Shown piece after piece: positions 1-9,781 of a DNA stretch of 21,429 nucleotides. Where the stretch lies: assembly GCA_034698045.1 (NCBI GenBank), contig JAQGAU010001099.1, forward strand, positions 1 through 21,429, in the 5' to 3' direction. Position numbers and translations under genes: made by a program. The stretch comes from Paramacrobiotus richtersi (taxonomy: Eukaryota > Tardigrada > Eutardigrada > Parachela > Macrobiotidae). The first letter of the stretch is position 1. Every line of letters begins with the position of its first letter. Under the pieces are notes generated by a model, which made no database searches, was not told where the DNA came from, and worked only from the letters and a program-made list of their open reading frames with translations.

Positions 1-60
1 TTTCTCCTCTTCCTCCATCTGATCCAACATGGCATCGATATCCGTCATGTATGCATCCAT
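1..60 (-). CDS. N-terminal fragment of an unrecognised acidic protein (runs off left edge)
   Basis: Reading the minus strand from the ATG at 60-58 gives 20 residues, MDAYMTDIDAMLDQMEEEEK, that continue beyond base 1. An in-frame TAG lies 6 bases upstream of the ATG (69-67), so this Met is a true open-frame start and not an internal codon. The fragment is Met/Asp/Glu-rich and probably helical. It has no signal peptide and no motif I can name. It is divergent from the NRF-like gene at 1329 and would share its upstream region. The evidence is short: an open start with an upstream stop, nothing more, so it could also be a chance frame. Confidence 0.45.
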   Translation of the reverse strand, partial: MDAYMTDIDAMLDQMEEEEK

Positions 61-440
61 TGTATGCTAAGGCACTCGACAAACTGTCACAATAAAATAG
101 TAAAACAGTAAAAGATCTAACAAGACAACAGGAATCAGGAAACTTAGTGCCTGGTAAATATTTCGTGAAAATATTTATGAAAATATTTCGTGCTTCAGCA
201 TTCTGTTTGATGTTCTTTCTGAAAATACTAAAATAAAACGAAAATCGTATCACATCGCAAATATTTGATTTATGTTGAGTTATTAGTACAGTTTCCGGAA
301 ATCAAAATAAAGGCTCCCAAGAGTTTACGAACAGAAATGAGAAAAATTCTGTTTTTCGTGTCGTCAGCAACTGGAGGGAAACGCACCATGACCATTTTCC
401 GCTTTCCGTTGAGGCGCGAGCCGAAGCTTCTGGCGGGGTG

Positions 441-488
441 GTTACGTAAGTACTGAGCCCGTGGGGGTCGTTACGTACGTAATGAGCC
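441..488. repeat. Short direct near-repeat with TACGTA cores
   Basis: GTTACGTAAGTACTGAGCC at 441-459 is repeated at 470-488 as GTTACGTACGTAATGAGCC, with 10 bases between them. The two copies match except for a few central bases. Both carry the palindrome TACGTA. They lie in the shared upstream region of two divergent genes, so they may be paired regulatory sites, but they could be an old tandem duplication. Confidence 0.5.
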
Positions 489-949
489 TGGGATTTTAAG
501 CGGGAAATGAAAGGTCAGATTATAACCCAACCCGGAAAAGGCTTATGGAATTAACCATCTGTGCCAAATTAGTAGATGCCATTTTTATTATCACAGTTTA
601 TTGATCTGTGGATATCCATTTTATAATTTTCATCTACCATTTTATTTATTTATGGATTTTTATCCATTTTATAGTTTCGGATTTGCAGGATACGACCTTT
701 GGGATTAATAAAAAAATGTTTTAGAGGAAATCAAAAGACAGAATTTTGAAGATAATAATTTAGGTGTAGCATGACGCCTGAATGTGCTAAGTTTGTTTTT
801 TATTTTATAAAACAGTAATTAAATTATTTTTATTGTTTTAAAATTTAAAAAATCACGAAAAATAATTATTTCATTGTTTTAAAATTTTTTAAAAATTACA
901 AAAATAGAAAATAGAAAAACAGAAAAATTACTTTAATTTTTGGGTTAGA

Positions 950-957
950 CACGTGAC
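950..957. promoter_or_regulatory. E-box CACGTGAC (possible bHLH-Zip site)
   Basis: The palindromic E-box CACGTG with a 3' AC flank lies about 375 bases upstream of the NRF-like start codon, at the edge of the GC-richer probable promoter. CACGTGAC is the core bound by MITF/TFE-type bHLH-zipper factors. A 6-base palindrome occurs often by chance, so this is only a candidate. Confidence 0.25.
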
Positions 958-1314
958 CGCCGCTCGTGTAAGTGTGCCGTTTTCCCTTTCGTTATCGTCT
1001 GCTAATCGGCTTAGAACTGTACACTCATCGCGCCAAGTTGATCAAAACTGACAAGAAAAACTAGGTTAATTAAGCGACGATAAAAGTGTGTACCGAAATT
1101 CACCGTCACGACCATACTATCTTCTAAACGCTATCTGGAAAAGCGATAAGCCAGGATTGCTGATCAAAGGCTGACGCTCCAAGTGCAAGCCATCGCACAT
1201 GATGGTCAAGTCGGTTACATTTACGCCAGCAGAAAGTGTGGAGCTATTTGACACTTTGCATTGCCATCGTCGCATTTGATGATCCTTCGTTTTTCCACGA
1301 TAATCTCCCACTCC

Positions 1315-1347
1315 ATGTCACAGTCCCGATGGCCACAGTGTTGTTGA
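1315..1347 (+). other. Upstream ORF overlapping the NRF-like start codon
   Basis: An ATG at 1315 opens a 10-codon frame that ends at TGA 1345-1347, overlapping the main ATG at 1329 in a different frame. If the 5' UTR includes it, ribosomes starting there would pass the main start. This could lower translation, but the transcription start is not known. Confidence 0.3.
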
Positions 1348-4300
1348 TCGTCTTCAGCGTCATCTTGGCTGTTCTTCCCGCGGCGCTAACCGAACAGCCT
1401 GCGTTTCTTGATTTCCTACAGGAGCGGGCGCGTATTGCCACAGCGGGTGTTGAGCAGTATGCGGAGGTGTTAGGCCATTACAATGATGTCAGGAATTTGT
1501 TCCAGGACAATCCCCAGTTATGGCGGGATGCGTTGGGACAAGCGGGTGCGGATCCGTGGAATGCCAATGTGTCGCGGTCGTGTGCGGATGATCTGGCGCT
1601 AATTATTGCGCAGGCGCAGAATAAGCAAATGTGGGCGTTCCAATGTAAGATTGATTTATTTAGGCTGTGTACTGTTTTCTCGCGCTATAACACTTACACA
1701 TTTTTCATTTGATTTGGAATTTTTATTATGACTTTGGGCAGTTTGCCTGAAAAAAGATTTTTTTTATTTTATTAAAAAAATTTGTTTTATTTATTTATTT
1801 ATGAAGAAATTTGTTAATGTAGCATACTTCGTCTGGATTTTTATAAAATTACGATAATTTGCTGTTAATCAGTTTCTTTATGTTTTAGAATGTCTTGGTA
1901 ATCTTACATGACAATTTTCGTAAGCAAAAATTAGATTTTGATTTGTTAAATTACAGTAGTTATCGCATGTGATGTTGTATTATCGTCTTTTCAAAATTTG
2001 GACGGTACATCTATTTGAAAATGATAAGTAATGTCGCTTGTCACAGTCCGGAAAGCTTTCGTCTATTACCCGGAACTTGTAAGTGATACCGTAGTACAGA
2101 GGCTCACTGTGGCTTCATGTCATGAACACAGTCTTTGAACACAAAATAAAGAAGGTTAGAGGTTAGAAATCGAAAACTATTTTTGCACTCATTGCAAACG
2201 TATGCCAGTCGTTTATAAATTTGCGCATTTCACTGGAATATTTAAAAATTAAAAATGGTAAAGCAATATTAATGTTTTAAAAGTACGCTGAAATTACCAT
2301 AATTTTTGTGATATGTGTTAACTGTGGAACTGTTGGAAAATTTTGCAGTTATCGATGCATGGGGTAAACCGGAAGCCGGCATCCTACAGGGGAATTTTGT
2401 GTGGCTGGGATCGTTCGACGAATGCCGAGCCATTGCAGCGGTGACGAACAACGAAACCGATTTCCGTGGCAAATACTGCTTGGCCGCGTTTGGTCCGCAT
2501 CAGAATAGCAGCAATGTAGGTAATCGTTATTGTGATTTTTTTAATGAAAATTCAGACTATCCAGAACATTGCGTGTGGATCACAATAATTTCTTAATTAA
2601 TTTGCTTGCCGGCAAAAACTGATATTACATTTATTTTCGATGTAGCAAATGGTATGATCAGTTGATTTTCGCCCTGACGTGAATTATAATCAGTGGATAA
2701 TTCATTTTCAATCAGTGGACAACTGAAGTTAACAATTTTTACTCCAGCCAATGTTATAATCATTTTATAATTATTGTGCCAGTAACAATGAAATGCGACT
2801 TCCTGTAACAGAATGGGTATTAAAATGTCATGTTTCCTTCGTTCATTGATCATTTTTGTAACAGGAATACTTCTGAACTGTTGAATTTTTATATTGTTAC
2901 TGTCTGCGATTTTGCTACGTTATAGCTGCAACATTTAAAGTTTTTTTATTACTTACAATCCTATACGTGTTTGGTTTGTTTATGCCCTGATTCGTAAGGG
3001 ATTTACGGGAATTTTGGTTGCAATATTGTACATTTATACCAATTTTCTGTTGCTATATTACACTTTCGTCCTGTTAGAATCAGGAAGGAGGCGGCATACT
3101 GTCAACCCCCCAGTTGGCGCTAAAAATCGGATTCTGTTATCCCGATAGTTGTACCGACCAGGATACATACCAACTGGCATCCAACAGTAAGATGTCCGAA
3201 AAACTGTTTTGTCAAGGAATACCGGCGCACTGTGAACCATACCGGTATGACTGACAATTGGCACTTTGTAGTGTTAGCCATGATTCCGACCAACTTGATT
3301 AACATGACCCTGGACGTTTATTCGTCGACTTGCCAGCCGCGCGCCTACGAGTACGATACCAAGGCCATTGCCATGCTGTACGTCAAAACATGCGAGAGCA
3401 TTACAGAGATAGCTAAATATGTACTCATAGTTAGTATACAAGATTTTTAGAAACAGTACCGAGCAAAAAAAGGATTCTGTGACTTCGACTACCAGAGTAC
3501 TTTTATGGGTGCAACCTTAACAAAGGCTCATTGGTAACCATAAATTGTGACCTAATGCATTAGTAGAACAAAATGGTCTCCAAATTAAAACATAAAAAAC
3601 CAGTACATGACCATTTAACCATTTTTGTGAGATTCGCCTTTCGATTTTCCGATTTACTACACATTTTCCTGCAATATTGTACACGCGACATTTTGTTAAC
3701 TTGTAATTTACAGTATGTACGTACATACAACTGACTTGTGAGTCGGTGCATAGTGTTAACTTATACATTAAACTTTACTGATATCTTCCTTTTGGGTTTA
3801 TAAAGCTGGTTTATGGATACCGCAGTTGTATCTTAATGTAATTATGCTCAGGTGTGTGATTGGATTCTTCGGCATGCTGATCACCATCGGCACATTATAC
3901 GACGTCCTCATCTACCGCGTTATCATTCAGAAGCCCCGCACTCCCAAGGTGAGCATCACCTCGACATCCACCGCCACCACCGTCATCTATCCACCCATCG
4001 GACCGGACGACCACTCCCACGAGAACATCCCCTATGTCTCCGATATCCCGGTGTCCAATGGTGACACCACGGTGACCACGTCGGATACGGTCATCCAGAC
4101 AAATGGGGATACGATGCATGTTCACGCGGAGAAGGTGGAGACGGAAGCGGACGATGCACCGCTACTCGGGTCCAAGGAGACGCTGGTCAAGGAAAAGGTC
4201 ACGGTGGAGAAGGTCGCTGTCGGGTTTAGTGCAGTGCATGATCAGCTCGGTATGTCAACATTACTTATCATAATTCTTTTTTATTCTTCCTAGATGTTCA

Positions 4301-7300
4301 TTTTTGACCCTTTGTTGTTTCCTTTATAGGGAAAATGTTTAGCTTGTAAATAGGGTATTTATTGTAAGATTTGAAATCGTTTACCTAACTTAGTTGGGAA
4401 CTGATACTGCAGAAATTTCAAGACGCAGGAGCTGAATTTTTTGTCTTTACACAGTAAAACGACGTATTACATTGTATGATGTTTTTGAATCAATATTACG
4501 TAGTAGAGTCATTACGTAGTTGAATCATTATTACATTGTAGTGATACGTAGTATGGTAGCTATTACGTACTAACTTAATTGGGACAAATTCTTTGTTTGA
4601 ACTGATTTCACTTTGTCAATATTTTACATCCGGGCTTTTGCCGAATAAAACAAAGAAAAAAATTTTTTTTAGTAATATCTTGTGCGTTTTTTATAGGTAT
4701 ATTTTCGGACATTTTGCTGGCCTTCAGCCTGTACACTAACGGCAAGAAGATTCTGGATACGTCAAGTAACGATCGCGCTCTGAACTGCATCCATGGGATC
4801 CGTTTCCTGAGCATGACTTGGGTATTGTTGGGCCACACCTATGGATTTGGCTTTGTCGTGATTAGTACGTTGAGTAAATTGCAATACAAAACAATATAAC
4901 AGGTTCATTTATTTCTTGATTAATCACAGGAAATCTCATCGTCCTGGAGGAGGTTATGGGGGATTTCTGGTTCCAAGCCATCGCTAACGCCACCGTATCC
5001 GTCGATACTTTCTTCACAATGAGGTAAAACTTTACCGAAAACAACTTAATACCACAAAGAAACCGTGAACTGGATTTTGGTAAATTTTTTAATTTTCGAT
5101 AGTATTGTTTTATTTCGATAAAACTTGTTTACCATCAGTTATATATATAATTATTTGTCACCGTTTGTATGTTTTGTATGTTTAATTGTCAGTTACACTT
5201 GTCAGAAAATGGGTGGCCTACACTTTTCTAATGTTTTCCCACATTTTCACACATCGCTCGTTATTTATCGGTCGTATTGCTGGTTTTCCAGTATTGCCGA
5301 GATTTGTTTCAGTTCGCAGTTGCAGGTGCACCGTGTATCGATTTTGTTATGCTTTGTACTTATTATTTTATATTTCTGCATACTTTAAACTCTTTTATTT
5401 TAATTTTTTTATTATTTGACTTTTGTTTTCTATGCACTGTTTTCCATGCATATTGTGTACTTTGTTTTTGTATACTCTGTTTATTTTGTTGTATTTTGCA
5501 TATTTTGTATATTCTGTAACGAAATTCTGTATTTCTTTTTTCAGTGGTCTGCTAGTTTGTTATCTATTTGTCCTGAATTACGAGAAGACGAAGAAATTCC
5601 CGGTCGTCATGTACTACGTCCATCGCTACTGGAGGTGACCTTTGTCCATACTTTTATCTACTATGGTCAGTCAAATCAACACGAAAATAATTGCAGATTA
5701 ACAGCAGTGTACGCGGTGATTATGGGAGTGTACTTGTCATTGGTCAAGTATGTCAACACTGGACCCATGTGGAATCCCGACGGTATGGAAGTGGACAGTT
5801 GTCGGGGCACGTGGTGGACGAATCTGCTCTACGTTAACAACCTGGTCTACACGAATAAACAGGCAAGTAAATGATCAAAAAATAAACGTGAAAATAATGT
5901 GAAATAAATTAAATGAACAAATTAAAGCATAATGTTGGTTATGAAAACTATGTAAACAATTCAATTTTGGTTTTGATTATGAAAAGTTGGACGCACGCAT
6001 AAGAAAGAAACTTTGGAAAATATAAAAAAGGTACAGTTAATCGAAGTACTGAAATAAAATTGATAAATCATGCAGTATGGAAAACATGATTTTTATGACA
6101 TTCATAACGTTTTTAGTGCATGGGGTGGACGTGGTACCTGGCTAATGATATGCAGTTCTACTGGGTCAGTCCTCTTATTCTGCTGCCTCTCGTCAAGTAA
6201 GTACTAAAGCGAACGAGATGTTGCATACCTCTTCGTGTTTTAACAATATGTAAACTGTGTATCAAACACAAGGAAATTATTTTTGTATTGTTTATTCGAA
6301 GCTTTATAAATTGTTTAGCAATCTTTACAAAATCCACTATCTCAGTAAAAAGACGCTGTGGTGTGTTTTGTACCGGAAACAGTTTTCCTGTGTCTGAAAA
6401 CCGAAATCTTATATAAATGTGCTGAAAACGATATGAATTATCAGGTTACCCATGGCCGGCTTCATCGCCCTCGGAGTGTTCATGGTAGCCCATCTGGCGG
6501 CCACCGCGGTCATTTCCGCCGAATACGACATCAATCCCAGTATTCTGGGCAACGGAGGCGACCTGAACAACATGTAAGCATCTTCCGTTTTTCTCAACGA
6601 AATACGAAGAAGAAAAGTGAGAATACGCATGTTTTTATTATTATCAGTTATAAATTGTATTCATTAACAATAAATTGCAGTAAATTAACTATAAAAATGA
6701 AAATAAAAAAAGTACTAACAATATGAGTAAAAATAGTAAAAAATAAGTAAACTACTTAACAAAACCTTCGTCACTGTTTAGAACAAAATAGTAACCAACA
6801 AAAATTTACATAAAATTGTTACAAATAAAATACTGATGCGCAACGTATGTTGCGTTCTTAAACATGCATTATCAGTTGCTTTGACAAACCGTATATCTGT
6901 TCATCAGGGCGCAAGGCACTGCGCTCTTCGACTACTTTGTCAAGTACTACATTACGCCCTGGTGCCGCATGGGACCGTACTTGATCGGCATGCTCTTTGG
7001 GTATTTGCTGGCCAAATATAAGGATCGGCCGATTAAAATGTCACAGATGACCGCCTTCTTGATCTGGATCGTAGCGGCCGTCTGTGCCACGGCGGTGCTG
7101 TACGGGTTGTGGCATGTAAATCAGGGAGAGGAGTCGCTGGACCTTGCGGCAGCGGTCACGTACAATACCCTGCATCGGAATGTCTGGGCGTTGTGTGTGT
7201 GCTGGGTGATTTTTGCCTGTGTGCAGGGTTATGGAGGTGAGGATTAACATTCACATATATGTAATATTTGTTATAATATTTTGCAGTATTTTCTGCTAAT

Positions 7301-8260
7301 CATTTTGTTATTATATCTGCATTATTGATAAGTTATATTTCATTGTGTATTATTGTACACTTTATTAATTATTGTATTGTACCGAAATTTTAGAAGCAAA
7401 CGTTATAAATTCTGGAATCTATGAATATATCTTTCTGGTGGAAATGTATGACTTGTTGAACTGGTTTCACATGAAGAAGCAGCAAAAAGATGCAGTTTTT
7501 GAGTTTCTAGGAAAATCTATATTTCCGGTTTCATTGAAGATTATCTGATAGGAGACGCTGGTTCAATGAGTGTCACAAAAGTTTAACGAAATCAAATACT
7601 TTTTATCGTGACTTTAAGCGAATGATTCCAGCTAGTAGCATCGCATCCAGTACATAGTACTCACTGCACCGTGCATAATTCATAAAGGTCATGACATTGT
7701 AATGTATGATAATGGTATGGAGATTTGTGCGTTTCTTCCTGCAGGCTTCGTTAATACTTTGTTATCGTGGAAAGCCTTTATTCCTCTCAGCAGACTGACG
7801 TATTGCTGTTACTTAATACACATTCCGATTATGATGATCTATTACCAAGGATTAACCGTTACGGAAGATTTCTCGCATTATTCAACGGTAAGCCAGTGTC
7901 CAACTCTCAAAATGGAAAAAAAATAAGGAAAAGTGTAAATAAATAAAATAAACTTTGATTTATTAATGTACATGTGAATATTAATGTTCTGTTAAGTTTA
8001 CAGATGTATAGTAGTCCATTATGGGTGATGTTCTAATTTTTGTTTAAATATTGTAAGGTAAAATGAATATTATGATGTTTTCGTTAAATTGTTTTGGTGC
8101 ATTCCGTTTCTTTGCCTAGGTGTATCACTTTTTTGGCACACTGCTGGTTACGTATGGCATCGCCTTCCTCTTCACGGTGGGATGTGAGTCGCCATTATTA
8201 GCCCTAGAGAAGCTGATTGAAAGGAAGGTGAAGAGCAGCTTCAAGAAAAAAGAAACGTAA
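1329..8260 (+). CDS. NRF-6/NDG-4-like multi-pass membrane acyltransferase (nose resistant to fluoxetine family)
   Basis: Fourteen exons join in phase into 811 residues: 1329-1644, 2349-2515, 3078-3186, 3272-3377, 3852-4249, 4697-4864, 4930-5023, 5545-5634, 5697-5862, 6117-6196, 6445-6573, 6908-7236, 7745-7887, 8120-8260. The start is the first in-frame ATG and opens a signal peptide (MATVLLIVFSVILAVLPAA). An extracellular NRF domain follows, about residues 30-225, with IDAWGKPEAGILQGN, FDEC, CYPDSC and CQP motifs. A membrane segment lies at about 233-253. A Thr/Val/acidic linker at about 256-360 leads to the acyltransferase-3 domain from about 366, with CIHGIRFLSMTWVLLGHTYG (R401, H412), FFTMSGLL, GWTWYLANDMQFY, PWCRMGPYLIG and a Cys/Tyr-rich last helix set. 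The protein ends KKET, a dilysine ER-retrieval form. In C. elegans relatives act in lipid/yolk and drug movement; the acyl acceptor is unknown. The longest introns (about 450-700 bases) contain only AT-rich sequence. Confidence 0.93.
1757..1806. repeat. A/T low-complexity tract in NRF-like intron 1
   Basis: This is a run of T- and A-rich sequence with repeated TTTATT units inside the first intron. It looks like simple low-complexity intron DNA. I see no gene or RNA in the rest of this intron (1645-2348). Confidence 0.5.
4466..4569. repeat. Cluster of TACGTA palindromes in NRF-like intron 5
   Basis: The palindrome TACGTA occurs at 4497, 4513, 4545 and 4564, mostly as ATTACGTAGT or close variants. 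A TTACATTGTA unit occurs at about 4467 and again at 4531. The block resembles degenerate tandem repeats. The same core appears twice at 441-480 upstream of the gene. Confidence 0.45.
5385..5543 (+). repeat. Long T-rich tract with TTTTGTA-like units before the exon 8 acceptor
   Basis: About 160 bases of T-rich sequence with repeated TATTTTGTAT and TTTTGCAT-like units lead into the CAG acceptor at 5544. It works as an extended pyrimidine-rich tract and produces long spurious open frames rich in Phe, Cys, Leu and Tyr. I see no real coding content in it. Confidence 0.5.
5863..6116 (+). other. Non-canonical GC-AG intron of the NRF-like gene
   Basis: Exon 9 ends ...AATAAACAG and the intron begins GCAAGT, the usual consensus of GC-AG introns, ending TTTTTAG at 6116. 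The join is phase 0 and makes TNKQ-CMGWTWYLANDMQFY, which matches the conserved family motif. Using the nearby GT at 5867 would add four bases and destroy the frame of the conserved block. Confidence 0.8.
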
Positions 8261-9067
8261 ATTGTTAACACCGGCAAAATTCAGAATTAACGGAAAATAC
8301 ACAATTATACTTGTTGATTTGTTGCTGGCATATTCGCCAAGCGAAAAAGATACTCACACTACTGCATGGGAGGTCCGTTGTTGATTGCTTTCGGTATATG
8401 ATGCATGTTTTTCACTCCTGTTTGGACTCTTTTATTACCTCTTCAGCTGCAAAAAACAATAACCATTCACTACCTGTGGCATATATTATAGTTCTATGGT
8501 TGCTCCATGTCTCAAGCTGAAATTGTTACAAAGTACCTGTAGTTAATACTAGTTTATTTAACTAACATGTACCGGTAGAGCAAGCAGGTAGGGCGTTTTG
8601 TGCAGATGATGTCTAACGTGATGTTAATTTGCTAAAACATAGAAAAGGAACATGATAGGCCAAAGTGAAAACTCTTTGTGCGGCATACTGTAGATATACG
8701 TAATGAACAATCAAAACGAAAGAAAACTGCCCGGGAATTATCGCGGGAAAAAAATATTAACATGTACCACGATGTCTAAACTATACGCTGAATCGGACAC
8801 GGACCACACGGTCACGATTTAAGGCGTCGACTTCGGTTCACTGCTTATCGCACGCATCCTCGTATGTATAACTTCCCGATTGTTAGAAAAACTACAAGAA
8901 GTCCTTGTAGTTCGAAGCGCAAATACACAAAGAAATATGACATTAGTGTGCAAAGATGTGGAGTTTTGTTGAACAGCGTTTCGCTTTATTCTGAACAGCA
9001 TAATTTCACATAGAATATCTATAGTTACTGGAGCTGCGCCTTTGATTGCAGTTTTAATGGTATCTGT
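8261..9067. other. Intergenic stretch after the NRF-like gene
   Basis: I see no convincing coding sequence. Frames of 60-69 codons at 8311-8520 (plus) and 8819-9001 (minus) lack domains, signal peptides and matching splice sites. No canonical AATAAA appears on the plus strand soon after the stop at 8260, so the 3' end of that gene is undefined. The right part probably belongs to the 3' flank of the minus-strand cystine-rich peptide gene. Confidence 0.4.
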
Positions 9068-9073
9068 TTTATT
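9068..9073 (-). terminator. Poly(A) signal AATAAA for the cystine-rich peptide gene
   Basis: AATAAA reads on the minus strand about 100 bases past the TGA at 9176-9174. A second copy lies near 8985. The spacing suits a short 3' UTR. Confidence 0.5.
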
Positions 9074-9173
9074 CGATCGTTACAGTAGTTAAATCGGAAC
9101 CATTGCTAGGGACACGGAGTGTCGACGCATAATGGATATCACGAAGTCCATGGCGTTCGTTATTAAACGCATA

Positions 9174-9671
9174 TCAACTGTTTGACGTGACACATTTTCT
9201 GGTTTTCTGATCGCACCGCATTCGCGTTCCACTCCCAACTCGAGAACAGCAAACTAAACCACTTTTACCCCCACATTCTCCTCCAATATTGGTTTGACAA
9301 AATGCGCTGGCGTTCGGCAGAATCTACGGAATAAAGCTATCAAAAACATTGTCTGTGACAATAAAGTTTAACAGTCTCGAGTGCAACGCCCTTCACGATT
9401 CGCAACCTTTAAAGTACAGTAAGTATTTGTTCATATAATTAGCGAAGTTACTAACAATTGTAAATGGACGAAGTTAAGTGTACTAAGTTAAGGCACACTA
9501 AAACAGTTGTAACCACATGACCGTTAGCGAACGCTCTGTATTTCCAATGGTATCGATAAGTACTTACAAAATTGCGACAACTCCCGTAAAAAATATTACG
9601 CATCTAAATACGGATCTCACCTGTGCGCAAATCGCCACCACAAGCAACATAAACCAGCGTACAATATCCAT
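9174..9671 (-). CDS. Secreted six-cysteine peptide with inhibitor-cystine-knot-like spacing
   Basis: Two exons on the minus strand, 9671-9621 and 9323-9174, join in phase 0 into 66 residues. Exon 1 is entirely a signal peptide (MDIVRWFMLLVVAICAQ) and ends at a good donor, GTGAGA. The 297-base intron ends TTCCGTAG. Exon 2 carries six cysteines spaced C-x7-C-x7-CC-x10-C-x6-C, the framework of knottin peptides, with Gly-rich first loops and a basic last part, then TGA. A TATA box lies 102 bases upstream of the ATG and AATAAA about 100 bases past the stop, so the unit looks complete. Knottins include antimicrobial peptides, protease inhibitors, channel-acting peptides and signalling peptides; the sequence does not say which. 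I recognise no specific family. A six-residue stretch between signal and first Cys leaves little or no propeptide. Confidence 0.75.
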
Positions 9672-9772
9672 GGTAAAGGGTTTTGGCCTACAATAACAAC
9701 GCGTTAAATTACAGACAAGCAATGCATTTTGATGTGATACCGGTAGTGCGGGGTCCTAAAAGCGCGAAACGA

Positions 9773-9780
9773 TTTATATA
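9773..9780 (-). promoter_or_regulatory. TATA box (TATATAAA) of the cystine-rich peptide gene
   Basis: TATATAAA reads on the minus strand 102 bases upstream of the ATG at 9671. Transcription would be expected to start about 30 bases downstream, near 9745, giving a 5' UTR of about 70 bases. No other gene on this strand explains it. Confidence 0.55.
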
Positions 9781-9781
9781 T

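Larger units (their letters stand above)
61..1328. promoter_or_regulatory. Upstream region between the left-edge gene and the NRF-like gene
   Basis: I see no convincing gene here. Bases 540-930 are AT-rich with A and T runs. Bases about 930-1330 are clearly richer in GC, which fits a promoter and 5' UTR for the plus-strand gene starting at 1329. An E-box CACGTG lies at 950-955 in the context ACACGTGAC. A 19-base near-duplicate sits at 441-459 and 470-488. No TATA box stands out at the expected spacing. The 63-codon frame at 265-456 has no recognisable features. Confidence 0.4.

Noticed and set aside
3232-3271. A 40-base intron (GTGAAC...TTTGTAG) or a GTATGA donor at 3245 in the NRF-like gene
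   Set aside because: The GTAAGA donor at 3187 is stronger, gives an 85-base intron in the right phase and joins LASN to MLAMIP as expected for the NRF domain; the GTATGA donor is in the wrong phase.
5125-5638. Overlapping Phe/Cys/Leu-rich frames on the plus strand resembling membrane proteins
   Set aside because: They are translations of the T-rich intron tract; only 5545-5634 is exon sequence.
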